DNA of 64,000 nt from Hymenobacter sediminicola (GTDB lineage: Bacteria > Bacteroidota > Bacteroidia > Cytophagales > Hymenobacteraceae). Positions 42,135-51,047 of the stretch are shown in pieces (within the stretch, counting starts at the first letter, position 1; every line of letters begins with the position of its first letter). The notes beneath the pieces were generated by a model. The model was not told the origin of the DNA. It ran no database searches and worked only from the letters and a program-made list of their open reading frames with translations. A program made the position numbers and the translations under genes. Location: assembly GCF_014250515.1 (NCBI RefSeq), contig NZ_CP060202.1, positions 2,477,001 through 2,541,000 of the forward strand, written 5' to 3'.

Positions 42135-42324
42135 ATAGTGAAAGCAGGTTGGGAATGAGGCAGCAAGGTAGCGGGCAAGGACGGGGTTTGGTGCGAGGCG
42201 TTGCGTTGGATCCAGAGTTTGCCCCCGCTCGGCGTCGGCGCGGCACGTGGTAGCCCAAACACCTCTAAAACGAGGCAGAAACGCTGTGAAACGCTGTGTG
42301 CACCGTCTGTCATCCCGGACATCT

Positions 42325-42420
42325 GTCATCCTGAGCAGCGCGACGGACCTTATCCCGTTTGAACGGCAATCGTTCGATGGTAATCCAGACGTGAGAAGGT
42401 CCTTCGCGCTGCTCAGGATT
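42325..42420. repeat. Dispersed inverted-doublet repeat, family 2, copy 2
   Basis: Arms gtcatcctgagcagcgcgac (42325-42345) and gtccttcgcgctgctcagga (42399-42418) are largely complementary (one pair differs), with a 50-base spacer that includes the gttcgatggtaatccagacg phrase. Same core as 38726-38823. It causes a false N-terminal extension of the DUF885 ORF. Confidence 0.75.
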
Positions 42421-42443
42421 ACGGAAGTACCAGTCAACCCTTG

Positions 42444-42486
42444 AAAAAGCGGCTCCTTTCTTTGGCAGAAAGAGGAGCCGCTTTTT
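42444..42486. terminator. Terminator-like hairpin in a divergent region
   Basis: Stem aaaaagcggctcctttct (42444-42461) with agaaagaggagccgcttttt (42467-42486), nearly perfect with flanking A and T runs. It ends no visible gene: both neighbours start on either side. It may be a leader attenuator of the gene at 42557 or a relic of a lost gene. Confidence 0.7.
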
Positions 42487-42556
42487 ACTACCTATACTGC
42501 CCGCTTCTGGCCCTTCGTTTGCAAGCCCCACCCGGCCCCACAACCCGCCCTCCTTG

Positions 42557-43069
42557 ATGAAAATCCTGCTTGCCTCCCTGTTCTGCCTGCTGCTCAGCAT
42601 GTCGGTTCTCACCGCCCACGCCCAGTCCGTCACCCGCCTCGATGTCAGCAATGGGTTCCGGGGCCTGCGGTTCGGCTCGCCGCTCACTGAGGCGCTGCAC
42701 CTCCGGCTGATTCAGGACAAAGGCGACGAGAAAATATATGACCGCACCGACGAGGAGTTGCGCGTGGGCAGCTTCACCGCAGCCCGCATCCACTACAAGT
42801 TTTTCCGGGGGCAGTTTGCTACTGTCACCATCATCGTGAAAGGCGCCGCCGACGCGCAAAAAGTGCGCCCTACGTTCGAGGCCCTCTATGGTCCCGCCCG
42901 CCTCGAAGGATTCAGCTGCAAATGGCAAGGTAGCTTGGTGGCTCTCTCCTGCGCTTCCCTGGCCGATGACCAGGCCATCCTGGCTATGAGCAGCCTGCCC
43001 CTGGCCGCCCAGATGCAGCAAGCCAAAGCTCCCACCGGTACCACCAAGCTAAAAATCAAGCAGAAGTAA
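42557..43069 (+). CDS. Secreted hypothetical protein
   Basis: 170 residues from the ATG at 42557 (a TTG precedes it by one codon). Good signal peptide (MKILLASLFCLLLSMSVLTAHA). The mature part starts NGFRGLRFGSPL, a GFRGLRFG...L pattern that occurs in several uncharacterised Bacteroidota exported proteins of about this length, followed by two central strand segments and a single internal pair of Cys (CKWQ and SCAS). Function is unknown. It follows a hairpin and repeat, with no neighbour in the same operon. Confidence 0.5.
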   Translation: MKILLASLFCLLLSMSVLTAHAQSVTRLDVSNGFRGLRFGSPLTEALHLRLIQDKGDEKIYDRTDEELRVGSFTAARIHYKFFRGQFATVTIIVKGAADAQKVRPTFEALYGPARLEGFSCKWQGSLVALSCASLADDQAILAMSSLPLAAQMQQAKAPTGTTKLKIKQK

Positions 43070-43321
43070 TCCAGACTGTCATTCCAGGTAGCCCTCTATC
43101 CGCAACAAACCGCTATTCCGAGCCTGTAGAGCATCAAGCCTGGAACTGAGGAAGCTTGTTCACGTGCAGGCAGCCTAGTTTTTTAGCAGCAGAGGGGAAA
43201 TAAAAGGTTTGATGTAGTTTTCAGGCCGATTTGCGCGCCATATCCCCACAGATAGTCCTGGCTCTGGCGCGTGTCCGACTTCGCGCCACTACCCATTTCC
43301 CTACTGTCCTATTTCGTTGCT

Positions 43322-44773
43322 ATGCGGTTCTTCCCCCTGCTTCTGCTCCCGCTGCTGGCCTGCTCGCAGGCACCCGTTGAGAATACTCGCCCACCGCTGC
43401 CTGAGGGCCCACCGGCTATTCCAGTGGAATCGGGTGGCCGTAGCGTAGCACAAGCCACCACCGCCTTCCCCGAAACCTTCGAAACGGGCAGCAAAGGCGC
43501 CTACACCAACGCCGAAGAGCCCTTGAGCACCGGCCGCTGGCTTTTCGAGGATGCCCTCATCGGCTCTTCTGAGCAAGACCACAAAAACGGGGCACATGCT
43601 GCCCGTCTACGCGGCCAGGGTCGGCTCCGTATGCAGTTCGATGCCCCGGCCGGAGTGCGCACCATCCGGGTGAGCAGCGCCATGTATGGGCAGGATGCGG
43701 CCGGCACCTGGGAGCTGTGGGGCAGCATAGATGGTGGCCGCAGCTACCGTCGCATTGGGCAGCCGGTGCGTGTACAGGGCCCACGCCTGCTCAGCACCAC
43801 CTTCCAGGCCGGTGCTACCACCACGCCGCTACGCCTCGAAATCCGCAAAACTGACGGTGCCGCCACCCGCCTCAACATCGATGATATTGCGCTGGAAACC
43901 GCCAGTGGTGCAGCCGTAGCCGGTGGCAGCGTTGCCACCACGCCTGCTACCCCGCAGCCCGGAACCTCGCTGCCGCCAGCCACCACCGCCCAGGCCGATG
44001 CCGTAGTCACGAGCCGCGACGACAACATGGCCCTTGGCAACCCCAGCGGTGCTACCGCCGACGTGAACAATCCGACCAATTACCTCCTGGTAAAACCGCA
44101 GTTCACCATCGGCTACAATGCCCAGCGTGGCACACCTACCTGGGTGAGTTGGCACCTGAACCGCGCCTGGATGGGCTCGGCACCGCGTCAGGACGACTTC
44201 CGCCCCGACCCGGCCCTACCCCGGCCGTTCTATCAGGTGAGCCGCAACAGCTACACCGGCTCCGGCTTCGACAAAGGCCACAACTGCCCCAGCGCCGACC
44301 GTACCACCGACCTCGACGACAACTCGGCTACGTTCCTGATGACCAACATGATTCCGCAGGCCGCCAACAACAACCAGCGCACCTGGTCGGGACTCGAAGA
44401 ATGGACTCGCAGCCAGGTACAGCGCGGCCAGGAAGTATACGTGGTAATGGGCTGCTACGGCAAAGGCGGCACCGGCCTCAACGGTCTCAAAACCACCATC
44501 GACCAAGGCCGCGTGACCGTTCCGGCCCGCGTCTGGAAGCTGCTCGTGCTACTACCCGAAGGCACCAACGACCTGCAGCGCATTGCCGCCGGCCAGGCCC
44601 GCATCATCGCCGTAGATACGCCCAACGACCAGTCCGTTAGCCCCGACTGGAGCCGTTACCGCGTGAGCGTGGATGCGCTGGAAGCTGCCACCGGCCTCGA
44701 CCTGCTCAGCAAGCTGCCCCTGGCCGTCCAAACCCGCCTGCAGGCCACCGCCGATACAGGGCCAGTGCGGTAG
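43322..44773 (+). CDS. Lipid-anchored DNA/RNA non-specific endonuclease (NUC/NucA family)
   Basis: 483 residues from the ATG at 43322. Lipobox LLAC (Cys14) on a short signal peptide. An N-terminal jelly-roll-like domain (about 48-195) and a Thr/Pro/Ala linker precede the nuclease domain (about 235-470). The catalytic motif reads DKGH (317-320, DRGH in the family) within GFDKGHNCPSADR, and the metal-ligand segment is TNMIPQAANNNQRTW (341-355). It cleaves DNA and RNA outside or on the cell surface, probably for nutrient recovery. A HIT-NuiA fusion lies 5.2 kb away on the other strand. Start chosen by the signal peptide. Confidence 0.9.
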   Translation: MRFFPLLLLPLLACSQAPVENTRPPLPEGPPAIPVESGGRSVAQATTAFPETFETGSKGAYTNAEEPLSTGRWLFEDALIGSSEQDHKNGAHAARLRGQGRLRMQFDAPAGVRTIRVSSAMYGQDAAGTWELWGSIDGGRSYRRIGQPVRVQGPRLLSTTFQAGATTTPLRLEIRKTDGAATRLNIDDIALETASGAAVAGGSVATTPATPQPGTSLPPATTAQADAVVTSRDDNMALGNPSGATADVNNPTNYLLVKPQFTIGYNAQRGTPTWVSWHLNRAWMGSAPRQDDFRPDPALPRPFYQVSRNSYTGSGFDKGHNCPSADRTTDLDDNSATFLMTNMIPQAANNNQRTWSGLEEWTRSQVQRGQEVYVVMGCYGKGGTGLNGLKTTIDQGRVTVPARVWKLLVLLPEGTNDLQRIAAGQARIIAVDTPNDQSVSPDWSRYRVSVDALEAATGLDLLSKLPLAVQTRLQATADTGPVR

Positions 44774-44803
44774 TAAAGCTGAAGCGTCGGTTCCTGCTTG
44801 GCT

Positions 44804-45628
44804 TTATCTGCGTAGGAACCGCTGCACTGCCGCTGCATACAAGTCGCCATAGTCTCCGGGCTTTGAGGTCAGGGCCATCAGGCCGCCGCCGTGGGCTCCC
44901 TCGAATGTCAGCAGCTCGCGGCGCTGGCGGCGGCGCGCGGCCTGCACAATGCGGGTAGAGTCGGCTAGCGGCGTATTGACATCCTGCGTGCCGGCCACCA
45001 ACAGCATTGGGCACTTGATTTTAGGGAGTAGCTGCGGATAGGCTGCTGCCTCGGCCGGTAGCGTCACCGTTTTATTCTTCGCCTGCTTAATAGCGGCTAC
45101 CAGTGCCGCCGGGTCGGCTACGTAGCCCTCCCCAATCAGGAAATCGGGCTTATCGGTGGCAGCGACGTGCGTGGCCATAAGCGTACCCATCGAGAAGCCA
45201 AAGATGCCGGTACGCTCCTTCGGGAACTGCTGCCGGGCATAGCGCAGCACAGCCCGCAGATCAGTAGTAAACTCAGGGTAATAGAGCCGCTGCTGGTCGA
45301 TGGCAAAGTCGGAGCTGTGCCCGAAGCCGCGGTAATCAAAGAGCAGCACCCGGTATCCTACGTTGGCCAGCATCCGGGCATGAAACAGCAGCTGCCCCAT
45401 GTTGCCAGCGTCGCCTTCGGCCACTACAATGGTAGTGTGCTGGTTCGGGCCCTGTTGGGGCTCAATTATCCAACTGTGCAGCCGGGCATGGTCGGGCGTT
45501 TCTATCGTGACGGTGCGGTACGGCAGGCTCAGCGAGTCGGGAGTGTAAGCATAGTCGCGGCTGGGCCGGAGCGCCCATCCCGGTAACGTGCCCAGGCAAA
45601 ACAGCAGTATGATCAGGCAGTGTTTCAT
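44804..45628 (-). CDS. Secreted alpha/beta hydrolase (BAAT/esterase-like)
   Basis: 274 residues. N-terminal signal peptide (MKHCLIILLFCLGTLPGWA), then a hydrolase core: VVVAEGDAGNMGQ, VLLFDYRGFGHS, nucleophile elbow GFSMGT (about 146-151), VAGTQDVNTP and GAHGGG with the catalytic His. The Ser, Asp and His triad is complete. Of the dienelactone-hydrolase/prolyl-peptidase-like branch. It converges with the NUC endonuclease gene across 30 bp and has no partner genes. Confidence 0.82.
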   Translation of the reverse strand: MKHCLIILLFCLGTLPGWALRPSRDYAYTPDSLSLPYRTVTIETPDHARLHSWIIEPQQGPNQHTTIVVAEGDAGNMGQLLFHARMLANVGYRVLLFDYRGFGHSSDFAIDQQRLYYPEFTTDLRAVLRYARQQFPKERTGIFGFSMGTLMATHVAATDKPDFLIGEGYVADPAALVAAIKQAKNKTVTLPAEAAAYPQLLPKIKCPMLLVAGTQDVNTPLADSTRIVQAARRRQRRELLTFEGAHGGGLMALTSKPGDYGDLYAAAVQRFLRR

Positions 45629-45925
45629 AACAGTGAATCTGAAAGCAGTATAAGAAGAATGGTATAGGAATGCTCCGCCACCATCGGAACTATTGGCGCA
45701 AGAAACGGCATTTGCAGTAACTCTGCCCGTGCGGCTGCCACCATGCCGGCCTTGGAGCTAGTAGCCACCGTCCAAATTTAGGCGCACTCCCCGATTCCGC
45801 AGTATCTTTGTTCCGGCTTCGGCCTTGCTGCTCTCCCTCTCCACTCCCGCCCACTATGCCCGCCAACGGGTATGCTGGGCTTTTTTGTGGGCGGTAGCAG
45901 CGTTTCTCCCTCTGATTTTCCGCTT

Positions 45926-47092
45926 ATGCTTACGCTTCGTCTTCCTGCATTAGAGTCCCGCCCGCCCCGCCAGATTTACCGGGCGGCCGTGGGGGTGTTG
46001 TTTTTTCTGATGGGCCTCACCTTTGCTACCTGGGCCTCTCGCATTCCTACTATTCAGCAGCAACTAGGCATTTCGGAGGCCCGACTGGGGCTACTTCTGC
46101 TGGCGGCCCCGGTTGGTTCCTTGGCCTCCTTGCCGGTGGCGGGCTGGCTGGTGGCACGGCTGGGTAGCCGCCGGGTAGTGCTGGGCGGTATTGTGGGCTA
46201 CGCGTTGGGGCTGGTGGCGCTGGGGCTGGCTACGTCGGTGGTGCCGCTGGTGGCAGGCCTAGTCTTATTCGGCTTCGTGTCTAACCTCTCCAACATTGCC
46301 GTTAATACCCAGGCAGTAGGCGTGGAAATGCTGCACCGCAAGTCCATTATGGCCTCTTTCCACGGCCTCTGGAGTCTGGCCGGCTTTGCCGGCGCAGCGC
46401 TAGGCACGTTCATGATTGGCAACGGGGTGCAGCCGCTGGCGCATTTCATCCTGGTGGGTGCGGTGGTGGTGGCCGGCGTAGTCCTGAGCAGCACCTCCAT
46501 TCGCCCCCGCGACGCCGGTGCCGGCTCTGCCGATGCCCCCCTGTTCGTGCTACCCGACAAATCGTTGCTGCTGCTGGGCGTGCTGGCATTCTGCTCCATG
46601 ATTTGTGAGGGCGCCATGTTCGACTGGAGCGGGGTGTACTTCCGCAAAGTGGTGCACGCCGAAAAGGCCTGGATTGGGGCCGGCTATACGGCCTTTATGT
46701 GCACTATGGCCGGAGGCCGCTTCATTGCCGACTGGTTTGCGCACCGATTCGGCTTGCGCCGCACGCTGGAAATCAGTGGCTTGCTCACGGCAGCCGGGCT
46801 GCTGCTGGCCGTGGCTTTGCCAGCGCTGCCTACGGCTATTCTGGGTTTCCTGCTGGTAGGCTTTGGGGTATCGTCGGTGGTGCCGCTGGTGTATGGTGCA
46901 GCTGGCCGCTCTACCCAGATGCCCCCAAGCTTAGCGCTGGCCGCCGTGTCTACGGTAGGATTTCTTGGGTTCCTATTCGGCCCGCCCCTGATTGGCATTG
47001 TGGCTGGCTTCACTAGTTTGCGGGTGTCGTTTTCAATTATTGCTATGCTGGGCCTGTGTATTGCCGCGCTGGCCAGCCGCGCTAAGCTGTAG
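45926..47092 (+). CDS. MFS transporter (YbjJ-like)
   Basis: 388 residues from the ATG at 45926, with about 12 hydrophobic segments. The N-terminal segment GLTFATWASRIPTIQQQLG and the loop WLVARLGSRRVV after TM2 are typical of YbjJ-like MFS proteins. The signature MFSxxx G-x3-D-R-x-G-R-R variant reads ARLGSRR. It is an inner-membrane exporter or importer; substrate unknown. An 18-residue extension to 45872 was rejected as too hydrophobic and rich in Ser/Gly. It is followed by an AI-2E-family protein in the same direction (103 bp). Confidence 0.8.
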   Translation: MLTLRLPALESRPPRQIYRAAVGVLFFLMGLTFATWASRIPTIQQQLGISEARLGLLLLAAPVGSLASLPVAGWLVARLGSRRVVLGGIVGYALGLVALGLATSVVPLVAGLVLFGFVSNLSNIAVNTQAVGVEMLHRKSIMASFHGLWSLAGFAGAALGTFMIGNGVQPLAHFILVGAVVVAGVVLSSTSIRPRDAGAGSADAPLFVLPDKSLLLLGVLAFCSMICEGAMFDWSGVYFRKVVHAEKAWIGAGYTAFMCTMAGGRFIADWFAHRFGLRRTLEISGLLTAAGLLLAVALPALPTAILGFLLVGFGVSSVVPLVYGAAGRSTQMPPSLALAAVSTVGFLGFLFGPPLIGIVAGFTSLRVSFSIIAMLGLCIAALASRAKL

Positions 47093-47195
47093 AGAAGTAG
47101 TCCAGCGGAGTAAGCGGCTAGATAATGCGAGGAATCTGTGGGAAGCCTAGGATAACAATATCTTTACTCTCCTACTTCCCCTACTCCTGCCTGCC

Positions 47196-48236
47196 ATGTC
47201 CGACTCCGTTTATACGTCACGCCAGCAGCGGGTGCTGCTTGTGGTGTGCCTGCTGCTACTGGCGGGTATGGTGCTGTTTGGGCTAGGAAGCTACATCACC
47301 GGGTTTTTAGGGGCGGGCATTCTGTATGTGGTGCTACGGCCCTGGTTTGCAGCTTTGGTGCACCAGCGCGGCTGGAACCGGCAGGTCGTCACGGTGGGGC
47401 TGCTGGTATTTGCACTGGTCGTAATCATCCTGCCTTTCACGGCGCTTAGCCTGATGCTGTTCAACCGCATCCGCTACTATGCTACCAACACCGATATCAG
47501 CCAGCTTATGGCGGTGTTGCATGCCATAGAACGCAAAATTGGCTTCACGTTTACGGCCGAGCAGAACGTGCAGACCCTGGTGCGGCAGGGCGTGGGCTGG
47601 CTCAGTCAGCGGCTGCCTTCCGTAGCCAGCAGCCTGCTGCATTTCACCGTTGTTATCGGGCTGATGCTGTTTACGCTCTACTTCATGTTTGCGCAGGAGG
47701 AAGGTTTTCTGCGCGGTTTGCGCCGCTATCTGCCTTTCCGCCACGACACCTTGCATGAGCTGGGCGACTCACTCAAGAACAATGTGAATGCCAACGTGCT
47801 GGGCCAAGCACTCATTTCGTTGGTGCAAGCTGTTCTCACGGGCCTCACCCTCTGGATTTTCCAAGTTCCCGACGCTCTGTTTTGGGGAATGGTGGCCTTT
47901 TTTATGGCCTTCATTCCGGTGTTGGGCACGCCGCTCGTATGGGGGCCGGCCGCCATTCTCAAGTTCACGCAAGACCATACTGGCCAGGGCGTAGGCATTC
48001 TGCTGGTCGGTGTCATTGTCATCATGAACATCGACAACCTGCTACGCATCGTGCTGGCCCGCCGCATCGGCGACATTCACCCGCTTGTTACGCTGGCCGG
48101 CGTAATTCTGGGCGTCGATATTTTCGGTATTCTGGGCTTAGTTCTCGGGCCACTGCTGCTCTCCTATTTCATTGTGTTGATGCGGGTGTTTGAGCGCGAA
48201 AACCGCTTGCACTCTTCGCTCAGGAAATCAGAATAG
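47196..48236 (+). CDS. AI-2E-family transporter (PF01594-like)
   Basis: 346 residues with about seven hydrophobic segments. Conserved features include LGSYITGFLGAGILYVVLRPWF near the N-terminus, VIGLMLFTLYFMFAQEEGFLRGLRRYLPF and PALFWGMVAFFMAFIPVLGTPLVW-like text further on (given in part). Members of this family are inner-membrane proteins with suggested roles in autoinducer-2, sodium or lipid transport; no evidence here favours any of these. It follows the MFS gene in the same direction and may be cotranscribed. The family is common and housekeeping-like. Confidence 0.87.
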   Translation: MSDSVYTSRQQRVLLVVCLLLLAGMVLFGLGSYITGFLGAGILYVVLRPWFAALVHQRGWNRQVVTVGLLVFALVVIILPFTALSLMLFNRIRYYATNTDISQLMAVLHAIERKIGFTFTAEQNVQTLVRQGVGWLSQRLPSVASSLLHFTVVIGLMLFTLYFMFAQEEGFLRGLRRYLPFRHDTLHELGDSLKNNVNANVLGQALISLVQAVLTGLTLWIFQVPDALFWGMVAFFMAFIPVLGTPLVWGPAAILKFTQDHTGQGVGILLVGVIVIMNIDNLLRIVLARRIGDIHPLVTLAGVILGVDIFGILGLVLGPLLLSYFIVLMRVFERENRLHSSLRKSE

Positions 48237-48279
48237 CTCATCTTGCCGGCTATGAAGCTGGTAAACTACGGGCCTCGGG

Positions 48280-49971
48280 CTACTGCGGGCTACCTGTTTT
48301 ACCGAACCGCTCCCCGAAAAAATTGCCCACATTCCACGTGGGGCGCTTGGCGTCAGTGGCTACCAGATAGCCAATCAGAAAGTTGAGCTGCACATATTTC
48401 CGACCGGCCCCAAAGTCAAACTGGCCGTTGATATCGTCTTGGGGCTTGTGGTAGGTGATGGCGCGCCATTTCTGCACCAGCTCGCTCAGGTTGTTGCGGC
48501 CATCAGCGGTTTTGTTGCCGTACTTGATGTGTAGCGCCGGAATGCCCTGCGTCACGAAGCTGTACTGGTCGGAGCGGATGAAACGGTTCTGGGCCGGTTC
48601 AGGGTCGGCTTCTACTGTGAGGCCCAACGCCTGTGCCGCCTGCGCTACAGGAACCGCCAAAGAAGAGTTTTCGGCCCCCAGCGGCACCACCGACAGCAGC
48701 GGCGCAATAATCGTGGGCATATCCGTATTGACGTTGGCTACCAACTGCTGTTTTGGCACGGTGGGGTTGCGGGCAAAGTACGCCGAGCCCAATAGACCCA
48801 GTTCCTCACCCGTCACGAGCGTAATCAGCACCGAGCGTTTGGGCTTGTATTTCGGCTTCAATTGCTGATAGATGCCCGCCATTTCGAGCAGCGTAGCAAC
48901 GCCCGTAGCATTGTCGTGGGCACCGTTGTAGATAGAGTCGCCGGCAATGGGTGCCCCCACACCAAGATGGTCGAGGTGAGCGGTATGCACCACGTACTCG
49001 TTGCGCAGTTGCGGGTCAGTGCCTTCTATTTTGCCTGCCACGTTGTAGCTGACCATATCCTGGTAGCGGCTGCGCTGCATTGCCTGCAGGCGTGGCAGCA
49101 AGGCTACACCTGCAGGCTGGCCGGCTCGCAGGGCACGCAAAACGCGGCCTGTGTCCTGAGCAGCGCCCACAAACAGCCGCTGCAGTGTAGCTGCGTTAAT
49201 GGAGCCGGCCAGTTGCAGCCCGCCGTCCACATAGCTTCTCGATACTGCAACATTTCCAGCCGAGTCCAGTACGCTCACCAGGCCCCGGAGCGGCTCCGGT
49301 GGCTTCGCGTCAGGTTTCACGCTGGCCCACAGCACCCCCACTGCCCCCTTGCGTTGAGCAGTCTGCAGCACCGTGAGCAGGTCGGTAGTATACAAGCGCA
49401 CCGCGTCCGGAAAACGAGTAGGCTCCTGCCGCGTCACAACTACCACTTTTCCTTTCACATCCAACCCGGCGTAGTCATCGTAGCCCAACTCAGGCGCACT
49501 GATACCAAATCCAGCGAAAACAAGTCCTGCCTCTACCGTTGTTTCCGTCTGCTTGGGATTGGGATAGAAGGTAAAGTCTTGGCCGTATGTGAGCAGAGCC
49601 GCTAGGCCCGTAGGCGGAGTCAGGCGTAACGATGAACCCACTTCTGTGAAGGCCCACCGCAGCCGCACCGTTTGCAGAAACGTACCCTTCTCGCCAGCTG
49701 GCTGCACGCCGCGCTGCTGCAGTTGGGCCACTACATAGTCTACTGCCATTTGGTAGCCCGGTGTGCCCGGCTGCCGCCCCCGTAGCTTATCATCGGCCAG
49801 ATATTGCACGTGCGACTTGAAAGAAGCCGTATCAACGGTATTTAAGGCCTTTCGGAGCTTCCTGATTGGTTTGGGCGTAGGATGGGCTATAGCCAAGCAG
49901 CTATGCAGCACAGCTAGCAGCAGAAGCCGCAGGTCTTTGCCGTTTATAACAACCAGATTCATTATCCTCAT
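48280..49971 (-). CDS. M28-family metallopeptidase (secreted)
   Basis: 563 residues, ATG at 49971 (or 49962, three codons later). Signal peptide LLLLAVLHSCLAIAHP. A PA-like insertion domain lies between residues about 120 and 300 (FAGFGISAPELGYDDYAGL) before the catalytic domain. The zinc motifs are HTAHLDHLG, NGAHDNATGV and TGEELGLLGS, followed by NTDMP and a final conserved His near HIKYGN. The two-zinc aminopeptidase/carboxypeptidase-type enzyme cleaves small peptides outside the cytoplasm. It converges with the AI-2E-family gene. The assignment is secure; substrate is not. Confidence 0.9.
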   Translation of the reverse strand: MRIMNLVVINGKDLRLLLLAVLHSCLAIAHPTPKPIRKLRKALNTVDTASFKSHVQYLADDKLRGRQPGTPGYQMAVDYVVAQLQQRGVQPAGEKGTFLQTVRLRWAFTEVGSSLRLTPPTGLAALLTYGQDFTFYPNPKQTETTVEAGLVFAGFGISAPELGYDDYAGLDVKGKVVVVTRQEPTRFPDAVRLYTTDLLTVLQTAQRKGAVGVLWASVKPDAKPPEPLRGLVSVLDSAGNVAVSRSYVDGGLQLAGSINAATLQRLFVGAAQDTGRVLRALRAGQPAGVALLPRLQAMQRSRYQDMVSYNVAGKIEGTDPQLRNEYVVHTAHLDHLGVGAPIAGDSIYNGAHDNATGVATLLEMAGIYQQLKPKYKPKRSVLITLVTGEELGLLGSAYFARNPTVPKQQLVANVNTDMPTIIAPLLSVVPLGAENSSLAVPVAQAAQALGLTVEADPEPAQNRFIRSDQYSFVTQGIPALHIKYGNKTADGRNNLSELVQKWRAITYHKPQDDINGQFDFGAGRKYVQLNFLIGYLVATDAKRPTWNVGNFFGERFGKTGSPQ

Positions 49972-50010
49972 TCGCGTTCAGACGTTTGGCTCGCCGGTCA
50001 CCGGCCCTCT

Positions 50011-50892
50011 TTAGGTTTCGGTCAGTACTGTCTTGAAGCCGGCCAGCTTGCCGCTTCCCGTGCGGCCCAGCGCATATACCTGCACCTGCGGCCCAGTGCC
50101 CACCCGGTACACTTTCACGTCCTGCAACTCCTGCTTCAGGTACATCTGCAGCGCCTTAAAGCGGTTGGCCAATGCGGGGTCACCGAGCACGCCGTCGTCG
50201 GCGGTGTGGTTGCGCAGGAACAGCGTCAGCTCCTGGGTTTCTACTTTGCTGCCAGCAGCTGCCCCTACTGCTTTCAGTAGCGCAGCATCGGTAAGGGCGC
50301 CGTCTGGGGCGCTATAGCTCACTGGTTCCAGCGCTGCATCTGATTCACTCATATATACGAGGCCCTTAGTCAGCTGCTGCAACTGGTCAGTCGCAGTATC
50401 GGCAGTGCTGGAGGCTGCCGGCTCGTTAGCTTCCTCAGTTTCGCGGGCACCTTTAGCAGCCTTTGAGTCGGGAGTAGCAGCGCGACTGGTAGCATCAGCG
50501 GGTACCTGAGCACTGATGGCGGCGGCTAGTTCCTTCATCCGGTCTTCGGCCACCTTGATTTTAGGATTGGCAAAGTTCATATCGGCTACTTTATTCATCG
50601 GAATCAGATGAATGTGTGCGTGAGGCACTTCCAGTCCGATGACGGCCACCCCAATGCGTTTGCACGGCACGGCCGCCAGCACACCTTTGGCTACGCGCTG
50701 TGCAAACAGATGCAGCGCTGCTAGCTCAGCCGCCGGCAAATCGAAAATGTAGTCGACTTCGCGCTTCGGAATTACAAGCGTATGGCCTTCCACCAGCGGC
50801 GTAATATCAAGAAATGCCAGATGATGCTCATCCTCGGCTACTTTGTAGGCGGGCAGCTCGCCCGAAACGATACGCGAGAAAATGGAAGGCAT
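50011..50892 (-). CDS. HIT-domain protein fused to a NuiA-like nuclease-inhibitor domain
   Basis: 293 residues from the ATG at 50892. The N-terminal HIT domain (1-115) has the HxHxH triad HAHIH (91-95), typical of nucleotide hydrolases/transferases. A low-complexity linker (132-167) leads to a C-terminal domain (168-293) that looks like NuiA, the cytoplasmic inhibitor of the Anabaena nuclease NucA. Shared phrases are GLVYMSESD (NuiA GLLFMSESE), VYRVG and LAGFKT before the end. The Glu of SES (residue 183) and the C-terminal Thr (293) match two NuiA contact residues; the third, a Trp, is not present. So it may protect the cell from its own NUC nuclease. Confidence 0.75.
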   Translation of the reverse strand: MPSIFSRIVSGELPAYKVAEDEHHLAFLDITPLVEGHTLVIPKREVDYIFDLPAAELAALHLFAQRVAKGVLAAVPCKRIGVAVIGLEVPHAHIHLIPMNKVADMNFANPKIKVAEDRMKELAAAISAQVPADATSRAATPDSKAAKGARETEEANEPAASSTADTATDQLQQLTKGLVYMSESDAALEPVSYSAPDGALTDAALLKAVGAAAGSKVETQELTLFLRNHTADDGVLGDPALANRFKALQMYLKQELQDVKVYRVGTGPQVQVYALGRTGSGKLAGFKTVLTET

Positions 50893-50964
50893 GCGGTAGA
50901 GAGTTACAGGATGACTGAACGAGCACAGCAAGTACACATGCTGCTGCGCCAAAGTACGCGGCAA

Positions 50965-51005
50965 AATAGAAAAGGGCGAAGCCATTGGCTCCGCCCTTTT
51001 CTATT
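50965..51005 (-). terminator. Terminator between greA and the HIT-NuiA gene
   Basis: Stem 50965-50983 with 50987-51005 (aatagaaaagggcg), 19 bp with one G-U pair, flanked by A/T-rich ends. It lies after the greA stop codon. Confidence 0.82.
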
Positions 51006-51047
51006 CTGATGCCGAAATGCTCAGCTATTTACTTATGCCGTATGGTG

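Larger units (their letters stand above)
42135..42556. other. 422-bp divergent intergenic region holding a repeat and an unassigned terminator
   Basis: Lies between the divergent DUF885 and secreted-protein genes. It contains family 2 repeat copy 2 and a hairpin terminator that no gene end explains. The stretch 42135-42320 shows nothing recognisable. Confidence 0.5.

Noticed and set aside
42135..42437. N-terminal extension of the DUF885 ORF
   Set aside because: The extra 101 residues are the translation of the tcctgagc dispersed repeat and flanking DNA; the signal peptide and lipobox start at the ATG at 42134.
43080..43160. Possible degenerate inverted repeat after the secreted-protein gene (cattccagg ... 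cctggaa)
   Set aside because: Only about 9 bases pair and no second copy was seen; too weak to call a repeat.
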